From Cedecea neteri (GTDB lineage: Bacteria; Pseudomonadota; Gammaproteobacteria; Enterobacterales; Enterobacteriaceae): a stretch of DNA of 64,000 bases. The notes below the pieces were generated by a model. The model worked only from the letters and a program-made list of their open reading frames with translations, did not search any database and was not told where the DNA came from. A program made the translations under genes and the position numbers. Each line of letters starts with the position of its first letter. Position 1 is the stretch's first letter. The stretch spans positions 2,542,001-2,606,000 of the forward strand of contig NZ_CP009459.1 of assembly GCF_000758325.1 (NCBI RefSeq), read 5' to 3'. This document shows, piece by piece, positions 42,469 through 52,022 of the stretch.

Positions 42469-43239
42469 TCAGCCGGTGCGCACCTGGCGCGCCGGCTCCT
42501 CTGAACCTCGTTTCATCACTCTGGCCAGCACTTCAGCCTCCAGTTCCGCCATCTTCACCGATCCCAGGCGGCGCGGGCGCGGTAAATCAACCGTCAGATC
42601 CAGGCCGATTTTCCCTTCTTCTATAAGCAACACGCGGTCGGCCATGGCGACGGCTTCGCTGACATCATGGGTGACCAAAAGCACGGTAAAGCCATGCTCC
42701 TGCCACAAAGAAACAATCAGCTCCTGCATCTCAATACGCGTCAGGGCATCCAGCGCGCCCAGCGGTTCGTCGAGCAACAGCAGGCGCGGGCGATGAATGA
42801 GCGCCCTCGCCAGCGCTACACGCTGCTTTTGCCCGCCGGAAAGTGCCGCTGGCCAATCATTGGCCCGATTTTCAAGCCCAACGGCGGTCAGCGCCTGAAG
42901 AGCCGCGTCTCGCCAGTTTTTTTTCAGCCCGAGCCCGACGTTATCTATCACCGTTTTCCACGGCAGCAGCCTGTCGTCCTGAAACATCAGCCGCGTATCA
43001 TCCTGACTGTCCCGCAGCGGCGCACTGCCTGCGAATAGTGCGCCTTGATTAGGCGTTTCCAGTCCGGCAAGCAGCCGCAGCAGGGTACTTTTGCCGCCGC
43101 CGCTGCGGCCGACCACCGCCACGAACTGCCCGGCGGGGATACGCAGCTCAAGCTGATTGAGAATACTTTTATCGCCGTAGCGTTTGCTGACGCCGTGGAG
43201 CCACAGCGGCGTGCCCTGGTTCAGACGAGCAGTTGTCAT
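42469..43239 (-). CDS. ssuB: Aliphatic sulfonates ABC transporter, ATP-binding protein
   Basis: ATPase of the SsuABC importer, used during sulfate starvation. 256 residues from [20 protein letters not shown]. coli 255. Walker [15 protein letters not shown] near 47-60, signature [15 protein letters not shown] near 138, Walker [17 protein letters not shown] near 158. A long upstream open frame to 43452 is in ssuC antiphase and is not coding. Its ATG overlaps the ssuC stop (ATGA). Last gene of ssuEADCB. Confidence 0.97.
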   Translation of the reverse strand: MTTARLNQGTPLWLHGVSKRYGDKSILNQLELRIPAGQFVAVVGRSGGGKSTLLRLLAGLETPNQGALFAGSAPLRDSQDDTRLMFQDDRLLPWKTVIDNVGLGLKKNWRDAALQALTAVGLENRANDWPAALSGGQKQRVALARALIHRPRLLLLDEPLGALDALTRIEMQELIVSLWQEHGFTVLLVTHDVSEAVAMADRVLLIEEGKIGLDLTVDLPRPRRLGSVKMAELEAEVLARVMKRGSEEPARQVRTG

Positions 43240-44027
43240 ACCGTCTCCTCCTTTAATTGATAAGCCGGATGCCAGCGTAACCAGACGCGCTCCAGCAGGC
43301 GGGCGCTGACATCGGCGAGTTTGCCCAGCAGCGCATACAGCACGATGGCTACCACCACCACGTCGGTTTGCAGGAACTCCCTGGCATTCATCGCCAGATA
43401 GCCAATCCCTGAATTTGCCGAGATCGTCTCGGCGACAATAAGCGTCAGCCACATCAGCCCTAAAGCGAAGCGCACACCGACCATGATCGACGGCAACGCC
43501 CCCGGCAGAATGACGTGCACGAACAGGCTAAACCCGGAAAGGCCGTAGCTGCGGGCCATTTCCAGCAGGCCACGGTCTATATTGCGGATGCCGTGCCAGG
43601 TATTGATGTAAATAGGGAACAGCGTGCCGAGCGCCACCAGAAAGATCTTGGCCGTTTCGTCGATACCAAACCACAAGATCACCAGCGGGATCAGCGCCAG
43701 GTGCGGGACGTTGCGCAGCATCTGAATGGAGCTGTCCAGCAGGCGTTCGCCCCATCGCGACAGGCCGCTAATCAGGCCTAAGATCAGGCCCAGCGATCCG
43801 CCGATGCTGAAACCAATCCCTGCGCGCCAGGAGCTGATAGCCAGATGCTGCCAGAGTTCACCGCTGGCTGAGAGGCTCCAGAAAGCCAGCACTACGCCCT
43901 CGGGAGAAGGCAAAATACGGGTGGAAAGCCAGCCTGCAGACGACGCTAATTGCCAGAGAAGCACAATCGCCACCGGCAGCGCCCAGGGGGCCAGGCGCAG
44001 CAAGACTTTGTGAACAGTCGCTTGCAT
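43236..44027 (-). CDS. ssuC: Aliphatic sulfonates ABC transporter, permease
   Basis: Inner-membrane channel of the sulfonate importer. 263 residues, equal to E. coli, with about six hydrophobic segments and the permease EAA-type motif in [20 protein letters not shown] near 155-174. It lies 9 bases after ssuD and overlaps ssuB. Confidence 0.97.
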   Translation of the reverse strand: MQATVHKVLLRLAPWALPVAIVLLWQLASSAGWLSTRILPSPEGVVLAFWSLSASGELWQHLAISSWRAGIGFSIGGSLGLILGLISGLSRWGERLLDSSIQMLRNVPHLALIPLVILWFGIDETAKIFLVALGTLFPIYINTWHGIRNIDRGLLEMARSYGLSGFSLFVHVILPGALPSIMVGVRFALGLMWLTLIVAETISANSGIGYLAMNAREFLQTDVVVVAIVLYALLGKLADVSARLLERVWLRWHPAYQLKEETV

Positions 44028-44036
44028 CGTGCCTCC

Positions 44037-45182
44037 CTAGCTCTGCGCAACTTTACGCGGGATAAAATTGTTGGCGACAACTTCGCCTTTTTCCTGAACC
44101 TGGCGCGGCTGAGGAGTTTCTGGGATCGCCACGTCAAGGTGAGGGAACAGCAGTTCGCCTGCACGATAGGCTTCCTCCAGATGCGGATAGCCGGAAAGAA
44201 TAAAGCTGTCGATCCCCAGGTCGGCGTACTCGTTTATGCGGGCCGCGACGGTGGGCCCATCGCCCACTAACGCGGTGCCAGCGCCGCCGCGAACCAGGCC
44301 GACACCGGCCCAAAGATTAGGGCTGATTTCCAGCTTGTCTCGCTTACCGCCGTGCAGGGCGGCCATGCGCTGCTGCCCGACGGAGTCGCTGCGGGCAAAA
44401 GCGGCCTGTGCTTTGGCAATGGTGATGTCATCGAGGTGAGAAATAAGCCGGTTTGCCGCCTGCCACGCTTCTTCGTTGGTTTCCCGCACAATAACGTGCA
44501 GGCGAATACCAAAGCGAACCTGCCGCCCCCTCGCTTCAGCTTTCGCCCGCACTTGCTCGATCTTTTCTTTTACCAGATGCGGAGGTTCGCCCCAGGTCAG
44601 GTAAAGGTCAACCTGCTCGGCTGCAAGATCCTGAGCAGCGTCGGACGATCCGCCAAAATAAAGCGGCGGGCGAGGTTGCTGCACTGGGGGATAAAGCAGC
44701 TTCGCGCCTTTGACCTGGATGTGTTTGCCGTCATAGTCGACGGTTTCGCCTTCGAGGACGCGCCGCCAGATGTGCGTAAACTCGGCGGAAGCTTCATAGC
44801 GCTCTTCATGGTCAAGAAATACCCCTTCTGCAGCCAGTTCCTCGGCGTCACCTCCTGTCACCAGGTTGAACAATGCCCGCCCGTTGGAAAGACGATCCAG
44901 CGTGGCGGCCTGGCGAGCGGCAAGAGTAGGGGAGACAACGCTCGGGCGCAGCGCGACCAGGAACTTAAGCCGCTGAGTGACCGGAATCATTGAGGCGGCG
45001 ACCAGCCAGGCATCCTCACAGGAGCGCCCGGTCGGGATCAGCACGCCGGTGAAGCCGATGCGGTCTGCCGCCTGGGCGATTTGTTGCAGGTAACCATAGT
45101 CGACCGGACGTGCGCCCGTATCGCTGCCAAGATAGTGCCCATCACCGTGGGTAGGTAAGAACCAGAAAAGATTCAGACTCAT
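44037..45182 (-). CDS. ssuD: FMNH2-dependent alkanesulfonate monooxygenase
   Basis: Luciferase-like enzyme that cleaves alkanesulfonates to aldehyde and sulfite using FMNH2 from SsuE. 381 residues, equal to E. coli. N-terminus [26 protein letters not shown] near 53 and [16 protein letters not shown] near 105 are family motifs. It overlaps ssuA by 4 bases (ATGA). Confidence 0.98.
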   Translation of the reverse strand: MSLNLFWFLPTHGDGHYLGSDTGARPVDYGYLQQIAQAADRIGFTGVLIPTGRSCEDAWLVAASMIPVTQRLKFLVALRPSVVSPTLAARQAATLDRLSNGRALFNLVTGGDAEELAAEGVFLDHEERYEASAEFTHIWRRVLEGETVDYDGKHIQVKGAKLLYPPVQQPRPPLYFGGSSDAAQDLAAEQVDLYLTWGEPPHLVKEKIEQVRAKAEARGRQVRFGIRLHVIVRETNEEAWQAANRLISHLDDITIAKAQAAFARSDSVGQQRMAALHGGKRDKLEISPNLWAGVGLVRGGAGTALVGDGPTVAARINEYADLGIDSFILSGYPHLEEAYRAGELLFPHLDVAIPETPQPRQVQEKGEVVANNFIPRKVAQS

Positions 45183-46156
45183 GACTTAGCTCCTTGTGTC
45201 GTGCCGGCGGGCTGCCAGATGCGGGTTCGGATATCGACTTTCTTTGGAACAAGGCGATTTTCATAAAACAGGTCGGCGGTATTTTGCTGTTTGGCGGCCG
45301 TCGCTTCATTGACCGGCGTAATTTCTGAAGGAGGGCGATGGTCAAAGTAAGTGGCGATGACTGCTTCAGGCAGGCTCATCGTTTGGGCGAGCAAAGCAAC
45401 GCTTGCTGCCCGCTGTGTGCGGGTGAGCGCGTCGGCATCGCTAAAGGTTTTCAGTACCTGTTGAAGAAACTGGCCGTTTGCTTCTGCATAAGGTCGGGAA
45501 GCTAAATAGAATGACCCGGTTTGATTCAGTTCGCTGCCGTCGGTTAAGACGCGAACGCCGCCGTTTAACAGCGCTGCCGAATAGTACGGATCCCAGATAG
45601 CCCAGGCATCGACGTTCCCCTGCTGAAAGGCCGCGCGGGCATCGGCGGGAGTCAGATAAGCGGGCTGAATATCGGAAAACTTAAGCCCGGCTTTTTGCAG
45701 CGCGCGCAGCACCAGGTTGTGTGAGCTGGAGCCTTTCTGGAAGGCAATCTTATGGCCTTTTAAATCCGCCACGGTTTTCAGGGGGCTATTTTCGGGGACC
45801 AGGATCACTTCCGCTTTAGGCTTCGGCGGCTCGGCGCCTACATACAGCAAGTCTGCCCCGGCGGCCTGCGCGAAAATAGGCGGTATGTCGCCCGTGCTGC
45901 CCAAATCGATGCTGCCGACGTTCAGCGCCTCCAGCATCTGTGGCCCGGCGGGAAACTCAATCCACGAGACTTTGGTGTTCGGGTACTGCTTCTCCAGGAG
46001 CTGGTGGCTTTTGGCTAACACCATACTGACGGAGCCTTTTTGGTAACCAATGCGCAGCTGTTCCGGGCTGCTGTCCGAGGCATTGCTGTAGGTTGAAAAG
46101 GCGAGCAGGCCGGCAAAAGCTAGCCACGGAGAACGGCGTTTGAGCAAATTAAACAT
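45179..46156 (-). CDS. ssuA: Aliphatic sulfonates-binding protein
   Basis: Periplasmic receptor of the sulfonate importer. 325 residues; E. coli 319. A signal peptide with a basic start ([11 protein letters not shown]) is cleaved near SNA-SDSS (about residue 26). The binding fold core [20 protein letters not shown] is near 77-96. It overlaps ssuE by 8 bases. Confidence 0.97.
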   Translation of the reverse strand: MFNLLKRRSPWLAFAGLLAFSTYSNASDSSPEQLRIGYQKGSVSMVLAKSHQLLEKQYPNTKVSWIEFPAGPQMLEALNVGSIDLGSTGDIPPIFAQAAGADLLYVGAEPPKPKAEVILVPENSPLKTVADLKGHKIAFQKGSSSHNLVLRALQKAGLKFSDIQPAYLTPADARAAFQQGNVDAWAIWDPYYSAALLNGGVRVLTDGSELNQTGSFYLASRPYAEANGQFLQQVLKTFSDADALTRTQRAASVALLAQTMSLPEAVIATYFDHRPPSEITPVNEATAAKQQNTADLFYENRLVPKKVDIRTRIWQPAGTTQGAKS

Positions 46157-46727
46157 GGCTCACCCCACGGGCGCTAAACGGCGAAGGCACCGCAAAGTCA
46201 CGGCGGTGAAGCGCCTGCCAGAAGGTTTCCAGCGCTTCGTCCAGACGTTTTTGCAGGTTGGGCGTGAACTGAGGCTTGTGCTGGTAATCGGCTATCTGGC
46301 TGTCGTCGGCAAAAACGCCGTGCAGGATCTCCTGCGCTTTTAGCGCATTCAGCACCGGCTTAAGGGCATAGTCCACGGCGAGCATATGTGCCACGGTACC
46401 GCCGGTGGCGAGAGGCAGAATAACCTTCTTCTCTAAGGCGCGTTCGGGGAGCAAATCGAGCAGCGTTTTTAGCGCGCCTGAAAACGAGGCTTTGTAGACC
46501 GGCGTGGCGATAATCAGGCCGTCGGCGGTGCTGAGTTGTTCGGTGAGCGCCAGCAGCGCCGGGCTGTCGAACCTGGCGTAGAGCAAGTCCTCAGGTGCGA
46601 AATTCTGTAAGTGCCAGTGATAAACTTCAACATCGAGGGCGCTCAGCTTCTCCCGAGCATACTCCAGCAGCGAGCTGGAACGGGACGGGTAGCGAGGGCT
46701 TCCGGCCAGGGTAATCACACGCATCAC
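46149..46727 (-). CDS. ssuE: NADPH-dependent FMN reductase
   Basis: Supplies FMNH2 to SsuD. 192 residues, E. coli 191. Flavodoxin-like fold with FMN phosphate loop GSPRYPSRSS near 9-18 and LIIATPVYKASFSGALK near 71. First gene of the ssu operon; an inverted repeat lies just upstream. In E. coli the operon needs Cbl and is silent when sulfate is present. Confidence 0.97.
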   Translation of the reverse strand: MMRVITLAGSPRYPSRSSSLLEYAREKLSALDVEVYHWHLQNFAPEDLLYARFDSPALLALTEQLSTADGLIIATPVYKASFSGALKTLLDLLPERALEKKVILPLATGGTVAHMLAVDYALKPVLNALKAQEILHGVFADDSQIADYQHKPQFTPNLQKRLDEALETFWQALHRRDFAVPSPFSARGVSHV

Positions 46728-46739
46728 GACTCCTTATAA

Positions 46740-46777
46740 CTAATTGTTTGCTTTTATCTAACATTGATAACAATTAG
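46740..46777 (-). promoter_or_regulatory. Inverted repeat upstream of ssuE
   Basis: CTAATTGTT and AACAATTAG are exact reverse complements separated by 20 bases, starting 12 bases before the ssuE ATG. It may be a LysR-type (Cbl/CysB) or promoter-proximal operator; assignment is inference from operon identity. Confidence 0.35.
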
Positions 46778-46860
46778 CGTGATACTCGCAGAGATGATTT
46801 CCGTGGCTAAGTGATTTTTCCGGGATAGATTTGCGAAAAAGCGCATATTGCGCGCCGGAA

Positions 46861-46876
46861 AAGAAAACGTTTGCCT
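46861..46876 (+). promoter_or_regulatory. PurR-like operator upstream of pyrD
   Basis: AAGAAAACGTTTGCCT keeps the central AAACGTTTGC of the PurR consensus ACGCAAACGTTTGCGT (13 of 16 positions agree). PurR repression of pyrD is known in E. coli. Confidence 0.6.
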
Positions 46877-46926
46877 CTATTCAGGCTTTTTTGCGACAGG
46901 TCAATTCCAATCATCCCCCGGATCGT

Positions 46927-46967
46927 GAATAATAACGCCCCGGTCTGCACACCGGGAATCCAGGAGA
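46927..46967 (+). promoter_or_regulatory. pyrD promoter -10 and 5' hairpin controlling translation
   Basis: A GAATAAT -10 element is followed by CGCCCCGG, where transcription would start, then CCCGGT-CTGCAC-ACCGGG (46939-46956) next to the ribosome site AGGAGAG. In E. coli pyrD, starts at C (high CTP) give an mRNA whose 5' hairpin hides the ribosome site, while starts at a downstream G (low CTP) cannot form it. All elements are present here. Confidence 0.65.
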
Positions 46968-46971
46968 GTTC

Positions 46972-47982
46972 ATGTACTACCCCTTCGTTCGTAAAGCCCT
47001 TTTTCAGCTCGATCCAGAGCGCGCTCATGAGTTAACTTTTCAGCAATTACGCTTTGTCACCGGAACGCCGCTTGAGTGGCTGGTACGCCAGAACGTGCCG
47101 TCAAAACCTGTGACCTGCATGGGGTTAACGTTCAAGAATCCGCTGGGCTTAGCCGCGGGCCTGGATAAAAACGGGGAATGCATTGATGCCTTCGGGGCGA
47201 TGGGCTTTGGCTCCATTGAGATTGGCACCGTGACGCCGCGTCCACAGCCGGGGAACGACAAGCCGCGTATCTTCCGTCTGGTGGAAGCCGAAGGGCTGAT
47301 TAACCGAATGGGGTTTAATAATCTCGGGGTGGATAACCTGGTCGAAAACGTAAAAAAAGCGCATTTCGACGGCGTGCTCGGGATTAATATCGGCAAGAAC
47401 AAAGATACCCCCGTTGAACAGGGGAAAGATGATTATCTGATCTGCATGGATAAAATTTATCCATATGCTGGCTATATTGCGATCAATATCTCATCACCGA
47501 ATACGCCAGGGCTGCGTACCTTGCAATACGGCGAAGCGTTAGACGATCTTTTAAGCGCCATTAAAAATAAGCAACAAGCGCTGCAAGCGATCCACCATAA
47601 ATATGTTCCCGTAGCAGTGAAGATCGCGCCGGATCTTTCTGAAGAGGAATTGATCCAGGTGGCGGACAGTTTAGTTCGCCATAATATCGACGGGGTCATT
47701 GCAACCAATACGACGCTAGACCGCAGCCTTGTCCAGGACATGAAGCATTGCGATGAAACCGGGGGCTTAAGCGGGCGTCCTGTCCAATTAAAAAGCACGG
47801 AAATTATTCGTCGTCTGTCTCAGGAATTAAATGGTCGGTTACCGATTATCGGTGTCGGCGGTATTGATTCAGTCATCGCTGCTCGTGAGAAGATGGCGGC
47901 GGGAGCTTCACTGGTTCAAATATACTCAGGTTTCATTTTTAAAGGCCCACCGCTGATTAAAGAAATCGTTACCCATCTCTGA
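46972..47982 (+). CDS. pyrD: Dihydroorotate dehydrogenase (quinone), class 2
   Basis: Membrane-associated FMN enzyme oxidising dihydroorotate to orotate with quinone as acceptor. 336 residues, equal to E. coli. The N-terminal helical extension ([20 protein letters not shown]) that docks in the membrane marks class 2. The catalytic serine is in [20 protein letters not shown] near 172, and FMN contacts are in IGVGGIDSV near 295. It ends before a strong terminator. K-12 has the elf fimbrial genes between ssuE and pyrD; here the genes are 244 bases apart. Confidence 0.98.
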   Translation: MYYPFVRKALFQLDPERAHELTFQQLRFVTGTPLEWLVRQNVPSKPVTCMGLTFKNPLGLAAGLDKNGECIDAFGAMGFGSIEIGTVTPRPQPGNDKPRIFRLVEAEGLINRMGFNNLGVDNLVENVKKAHFDGVLGINIGKNKDTPVEQGKDDYLICMDKIYPYAGYIAINISSPNTPGLRTLQYGEALDDLLSAIKNKQQALQAIHHKYVPVAVKIAPDLSEEELIQVADSLVRHNIDGVIATNTTLDRSLVQDMKHCDETGGLSGRPVQLKSTEIIRRLSQELNGRLPIIGVGGIDSVIAAREKMAAGASLVQIYSGFIFKGPPLIKEIVTHL

Positions 47983-47999
47983 TCATTTACCTTTTACAG

Positions 48000-48034
48000 A
48001 CAACCAGGGCTTTATTTTCAGCCCTGGTTGTTTT
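48000..48034 (+). terminator. Intrinsic terminator after pyrD
   Basis: 12-bp stem ACAACCAGGGCT / AGCCCTGGTTGT followed by TTTATATT. Confidence 0.9.
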
Positions 48035-48135
48035 ATATTCCGCTACTGTTGCTTATTTAAACATATTGGTCTTTTATTAATATGGTAAGAATTTGAGTGG
48101 CAATTCAGCAGCGGGATAAATGAAGGGTAAGCATT

Positions 48136-48678
48136 ATGCGAATAAAACCGGACGATAACTGGCGTTGGTATTTCGATGAAGAGCACGATCGAATGATGCT
48201 CGATTTGGCCAATGGTATGCTTTTCCGTTCGCGCTTTCCTCGTAAAATGCTAACTCCAGATGCCTTTGAAAATTCAGGCTTTTGTGTTGATGATGCGGCG
48301 CTTTATTTCTCCTTTGAAGAAAAATGCCGTGATTTACCGTTAGGGAAAGAACAGCGTGCCGAGCTGGTGCTCAACGCCCTGGTGGCGATTCGCTTCCTCA
48401 AGCCGCAGATGCCAAAAAGCTGGCATTTTGTCTCCCACGGTGACTGTTGGCAGCCTGGTATCGGAGATGGTGCCTGTGTGTGGCTAAGTGAGAATATGCA
48501 GCAGGTGAACCTGCTGGTGGTGGAAACCGGTGATAATGCCGCTCTTTGCCTGCTTGCTCAGCAGGGGCTCACGTTAGCTGGCCGCACTATGCAGCTTGGG
48601 GATGCCATTAAAGTGATGAATGACCGACTGAAACCGCAGCCTTTAAGCAGCGGCCTCAGCCTCGATCAGGCCGTTTAG
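48136..48678 (+). CDS. zapC: Cell division protein ZapC
   Basis: Cytoplasmic FtsZ-associated protein that promotes lateral bundling of protofilaments. 180 residues, equal to E. coli YcbW. Starts [20 protein letters not shown]; the conserved [16 protein letters not shown] is near 25-40. It is convergent with ycbX, and the two stop codons overlap by 4 bases. Confidence 0.96.
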   Translation: MRIKPDDNWRWYFDEEHDRMMLDLANGMLFRSRFPRKMLTPDAFENSGFCVDDAALYFSFEEKCRDLPLGKEQRAELVLNALVAIRFLKPQMPKSWHFVSHGDCWQPGIGDGACVWLSENMQQVNLLVVETGDNAALCLLAQQGLTLAGRTMQLGDAIKVMNDRLKPQPLSSGLSLDQAV

Positions 48679-49790
48679 CGCGCCGCCACGCTCACATTCC
48701 CTGCGGGCACGCAGCTGCAGCATAAAATGGTGCCGTCCGCGCCAATCGCGCCTTTTTTCAACGCCTTCACTTCGCCATCCAGCAACCGAATCCGACAGCT
48801 TCCGCATATTCCGGCCCGGCAGGAATAGGGGACGCGGATCCCTTTGTTTTCCAGCTGTTCCAAAAGAATTTGTTGGTTATTGCCCTGGAACGTCGTGCCT
48901 TCCCAGTCAATATTGACGCTGCTTTCAGGCTGGCCTTGAGGTTTAATGCTTTCCACTACTTCACCTGGGCCATAAACATTCGCCGGCCTGTGGGCCAGGA
49001 CTTCCAGTTCGTCACCTACGCGGATAACTCCGCTGTTGCGGGCAATTAAATTCTGACCAAAATCGACTGCGCCGCTATTATCCTGGGCGGTGCGGAAACC
49101 TTGCAGCGTTTTGAGCGGTTCTCCACTCGGATGTTTCAGGCCGCGCTCCGGGCTAACCGTCGTAAAAATACAGCGGCTGCAGGGTTTAGCCACGTCGAAA
49201 GTGACGCCGCCAATACGCACGATTTTCCAGGAATCTTCCGCCCATGCGGCAGCCCCGGTCACCACGATATTAGGGCGAAACTGGGTCATTTTAACGCTGG
49301 CAGGGCAGCGGTTTTGCAGGTCGCGCAGCGAAGCTTCATTGGTCAGCAAATAAGGGAAACCGTCGGCAAAAGAGAGCGGCACTTCTTCGTGGCGTTTCAC
49401 CCGGCGGGTGGGCTGCTCGCCAACCCAGCGCAGCTGCACCGGGCGGGAGAAAAACCCGCTCAGCCACTGATTAATTTCATCGGGCGCAATGAGAGCGGTA
49501 AAGTGCGTGCCCCAGACCTCTGTCGGCTCCGGCGTTGCGGCGAAATCAGCAAAGCGGATGCTGGCCGAGCTGCCGTCCGGGGCGGATAAATAAAGGCCGT
49601 CATGCACGAATGCGGGAGTGAACAGGACCATCTGCGGATGCTGGCGGGCGGTAATAAAGGTGCCATCCAGCTCGGTAATCATAAAGATGCGGTCAAAGGC
49701 CAGGCCGCTGATAGTTGCCTGCGCGTGGGAGAGCGCCAGGCCGCGCATCGATTTTACCGGGTGAATAAAGAGTTGAGACAGAGTAATCAC
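48675..49790 (-). CDS. ycbX: YcbX, MOSC-domain molybdenum cofactor protein with C-terminal 2Fe-2S ferredoxin domain
   Basis: E. coli YcbX detoxifies N-hydroxylated base analogues such as 6-hydroxylaminopurine with molybdenum cofactor. 371 residues from a GTG at 49790, which has GGAGG 6 bases upstream; E. coli 369. A frame to an ATG at 49811 exists, but the GTG start restores the family N-terminus. MOSC N-terminal beta barrel ([11 protein letters not shown] near 8), MOSC core with the cysteine of [16 protein letters not shown] near 206-221, and a ferredoxin domain with [14 protein letters not shown] and CCSC at the end, four cysteines for 2Fe-2S. Confidence 0.95.
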   Translation of the reverse strand: MITLSQLFIHPVKSMRGLALSHAQATISGLAFDRIFMITELDGTFITARQHPQMVLFTPAFVHDGLYLSAPDGSSASIRFADFAATPEPTEVWGTHFTALIAPDEINQWLSGFFSRPVQLRWVGEQPTRRVKRHEEVPLSFADGFPYLLTNEASLRDLQNRCPASVKMTQFRPNIVVTGAAAWAEDSWKIVRIGGVTFDVAKPCSRCIFTTVSPERGLKHPSGEPLKTLQGFRTAQDNSGAVDFGQNLIARNSGVIRVGDELEVLAHRPANVYGPGEVVESIKPQGQPESSVNIDWEGTTFQGNNQQILLEQLENKGIRVPYSCRAGICGSCRIRLLDGEVKALKKGAIGADGTILCCSCVPAGNVSVAAR

Positions 49791-49829
49791 GGCGCCCTCC
49801 GTGGGAAGCAAATATAAGAGGGCAACTTT

Positions 49830-49857
49830 ATGACATGCGTTGCGGATTAGCTATAAT
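49830..49857 (+). promoter_or_regulatory. Candidate promoter of rlmKL
   Basis: ATGACA, 16-base spacer, TATAAT, ending 36 bases before the rlmKL ATG. It lies in the 103-base divergent gap with ycbX. Confidence 0.55.
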
Positions 49858-49893
49858 GCGCCACAATTTTCTTTTTACCTGATAAGTGACGAT

Positions 49894-52017
49894 ATGAATT
49901 CTCTGTTTGCCAGTACGGCGCGTGGGCTTGAAGAGCTGTTAAAAACTGAACTAGAAAACCTGGGGGCCCAGGGCTGCCAGGTGGTTCAGGGCGGCGTACA
50001 TTTCCAGGGGGATACTCGTCTACTCTATCAAAGCCTGATGTGGAGCCGCCTGGCTTCGCGCATTTTGCTGCCGCTCAGCGAATGCAAAGTCTACAGCGAT
50101 CTCGACCTTTATCTCGGCGTGATGGCGATCGACTGGCCGGCGCTGTTTGGGCCGGGTGCAACCTTTGCCGTGCACTTCAGTGGCCTGAACGAAACCATTC
50201 GCAACAGCCAGTACGGGGCGCTGAAGGTAAAGGATGCGATTGTTGACTCCTTCACCCGTAAAAACCTGCCGCGCCCGGATGTCGATCGCGAACAGCCGGA
50301 CCTGCGCATTAACGTCTGGCTGAATAAAGATACCGCCAGCATCGCCCTGGATCTTAGCGGCGAAGGCCTGCACCAGCGCGGCTACCGCGATGCAACCGGT
50401 GCGGCTCCTATTAAAGAAACTCTGGCGGCGGCTATTGTGATGCGTTCCGGCTGGCAGCACGGCACCCCGCTGCTGGATCCTATGTGCGGTTCCGGCACGT
50501 TGCTGATTGAAGGGGCGATGATCGCCACCGATCGTGCGCCAGGCTTGCACCGTAAGCACTGGGGCTTCCTTAACTGGGCGAAGCATGATGCTGATGTCTG
50601 GAAAGAAGTGGTGACCGAAGCGCAGGTTCGCGCCCGTCGCGGCCTGACTGAATATCAGTCTCGCTTCTATGGTTCAGATAACGACAGTCGCGTGATTGAA
50701 CGCGCCCGTGCCAACGCCCGCCGTGCGGGTCTGGCTGACGTTATCAGCTTCGACGTTAAGGATGTGGCGAACCTGACCAATCCGCTGCCGGAAGGCCCGG
50801 CGGGAACCGTTATCAGCAACCCGCCATACGGCGAACGTCTGGAAAGCGAGCCAGCGCTGATCGCCCTGCACAGCCTGCTGGGCCGCCACCTGAAAAACCA
50901 GTTTGGCGGCTGGCATCTGTCGCTGTTCAGCGCCTCGCCTGAACTGCTGAGCTGCCTGCAGCTGCGCGCCGACCGCCAGTTTAAAGCCAAAAACGGCCCG
51001 CTGGATTGTGTACAGAAAAACTATCAGCTGGCGGCTAATCCTGCCGGCGTTGCCTCGGCCAGCGGCCAGATTGCCGAAGATTACGCCAACCGCCTGCGTA
51101 AAAACGTCAAGAAACTCGACAAGTGGGCGCGTCAGGAAGGGATTGAATGTTATCGCCTGTACGACGGCGATCTACCTGATTACAACGTGGCGGTTGACCG
51201 CTACGGCGACTGGGTCGTGGTGCAGGAGTATGCGCCCCCGAAAACCATCGACCCAAACAAAGCCCGCCAGCGCCTGTTTGACGTCATCGCGGCAACGCTT
51301 GCGGTGCTCGAGCTGCCGACCAACAAGCTGGTGTTAAAAACCCGCGAACGTCAGAAAGGGAAAAGTCAGTACCAGAAAATGGGCGAAAAGGGTGATTTCA
51401 TGGAAGTGAGCGAATATGACGCTCGCCTGTGGGTCAACCTGACCGACTATCTGGATACCGGCCTGTTCCTCGACCACCGTATTGCCCGCCGCATGCTGGG
51501 GCAGATGAGCAAAGGTAAAGACTTCCTGAACCTGTTTGCTTATACCGGGACAGCAACGGTACACGCGGGGCTGGGCGGCGCGAAAAGCACCACTACGGTA
51601 GATATGTCCCGCACCTATCTTGAGTGGGCAGAGCGCAACCTGCGCCTGAACGGCTTAACTGGCCGCGCCCACCGCCTGGTGCAGGCTGATTGCCTGGGCT
51701 GGCTGCGCGACAGCGACGAACAGTTCGATCTGATCTTTATTGACCCGCCGACGTTTTCTAACTCCAAGCGTATGGAAGACTCTTTCGACGTGCAGCGTGA
51801 CCACATTGCGCTGATGAAAGATCTGAAGCGCCTGCTGCGTCGCGGCGGTACCATTATGTTCTCCAACAATAAACGTGGCTTCAAAATGGACTTCGCCGGT
51901 CTGGCGGAGCTGGGCCTGGTTGCACAGGAAATCACACAAAAAACGCAGTCGCAGGACTTTGCGCGCAACCGCCAGATCCATAACTGCTGGTTAGTCACTC
52001 ACGAATCCCGGGATTAA
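49894..52017 (+). CDS. rlmL: 23S rRNA methyltransferase RlmKL (m2G2445 and m7G2069)
   Basis: Fused bifunctional enzyme. 707 residues from [17 protein letters not shown]. coli 702. A THUMP domain (about 45-155) and an N2-guanine methyltransferase half with [12 protein letters not shown] near 190 and SNPPYGERL near 308 form RlmL. The C-terminal half has its own SAM site ([20 protein letters not shown] near 547) and [13 protein letters not shown] near 616, forming RlmK. A longer frame to 49840 covers the promoter -10 and is rejected. It precedes uup by 5 bases. Confidence 0.97.
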   Translation: MNSLFASTARGLEELLKTELENLGAQGCQVVQGGVHFQGDTRLLYQSLMWSRLASRILLPLSECKVYSDLDLYLGVMAIDWPALFGPGATFAVHFSGLNETIRNSQYGALKVKDAIVDSFTRKNLPRPDVDREQPDLRINVWLNKDTASIALDLSGEGLHQRGYRDATGAAPIKETLAAAIVMRSGWQHGTPLLDPMCGSGTLLIEGAMIATDRAPGLHRKHWGFLNWAKHDADVWKEVVTEAQVRARRGLTEYQSRFYGSDNDSRVIERARANARRAGLADVISFDVKDVANLTNPLPEGPAGTVISNPPYGERLESEPALIALHSLLGRHLKNQFGGWHLSLFSASPELLSCLQLRADRQFKAKNGPLDCVQKNYQLAANPAGVASASGQIAEDYANRLRKNVKKLDKWARQEGIECYRLYDGDLPDYNVAVDRYGDWVVVQEYAPPKTIDPNKARQRLFDVIAATLAVLELPTNKLVLKTRERQKGKSQYQKMGEKGDFMEVSEYDARLWVNLTDYLDTGLFLDHRIARRMLGQMSKGKDFLNLFAYTGTATVHAGLGGAKSTTTVDMSRTYLEWAERNLRLNGLTGRAHRLVQADCLGWLRDSDEQFDLIFIDPPTFSNSKRMEDSFDVQRDHIALMKDLKRLLRRGGTIMFSNNKRGFKMDFAGLAELGLVAQEITQKTQSQDFARNRQIHNCWLVTHESRD

Positions 52018-52022
52018 TAGTC

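Noticed and set aside
43240-43452. N-terminal extension of SsuB
   Set aside because: It lies antiphase inside ssuC; the ATG at 43239 overlapping the ssuC stop is the operon start.
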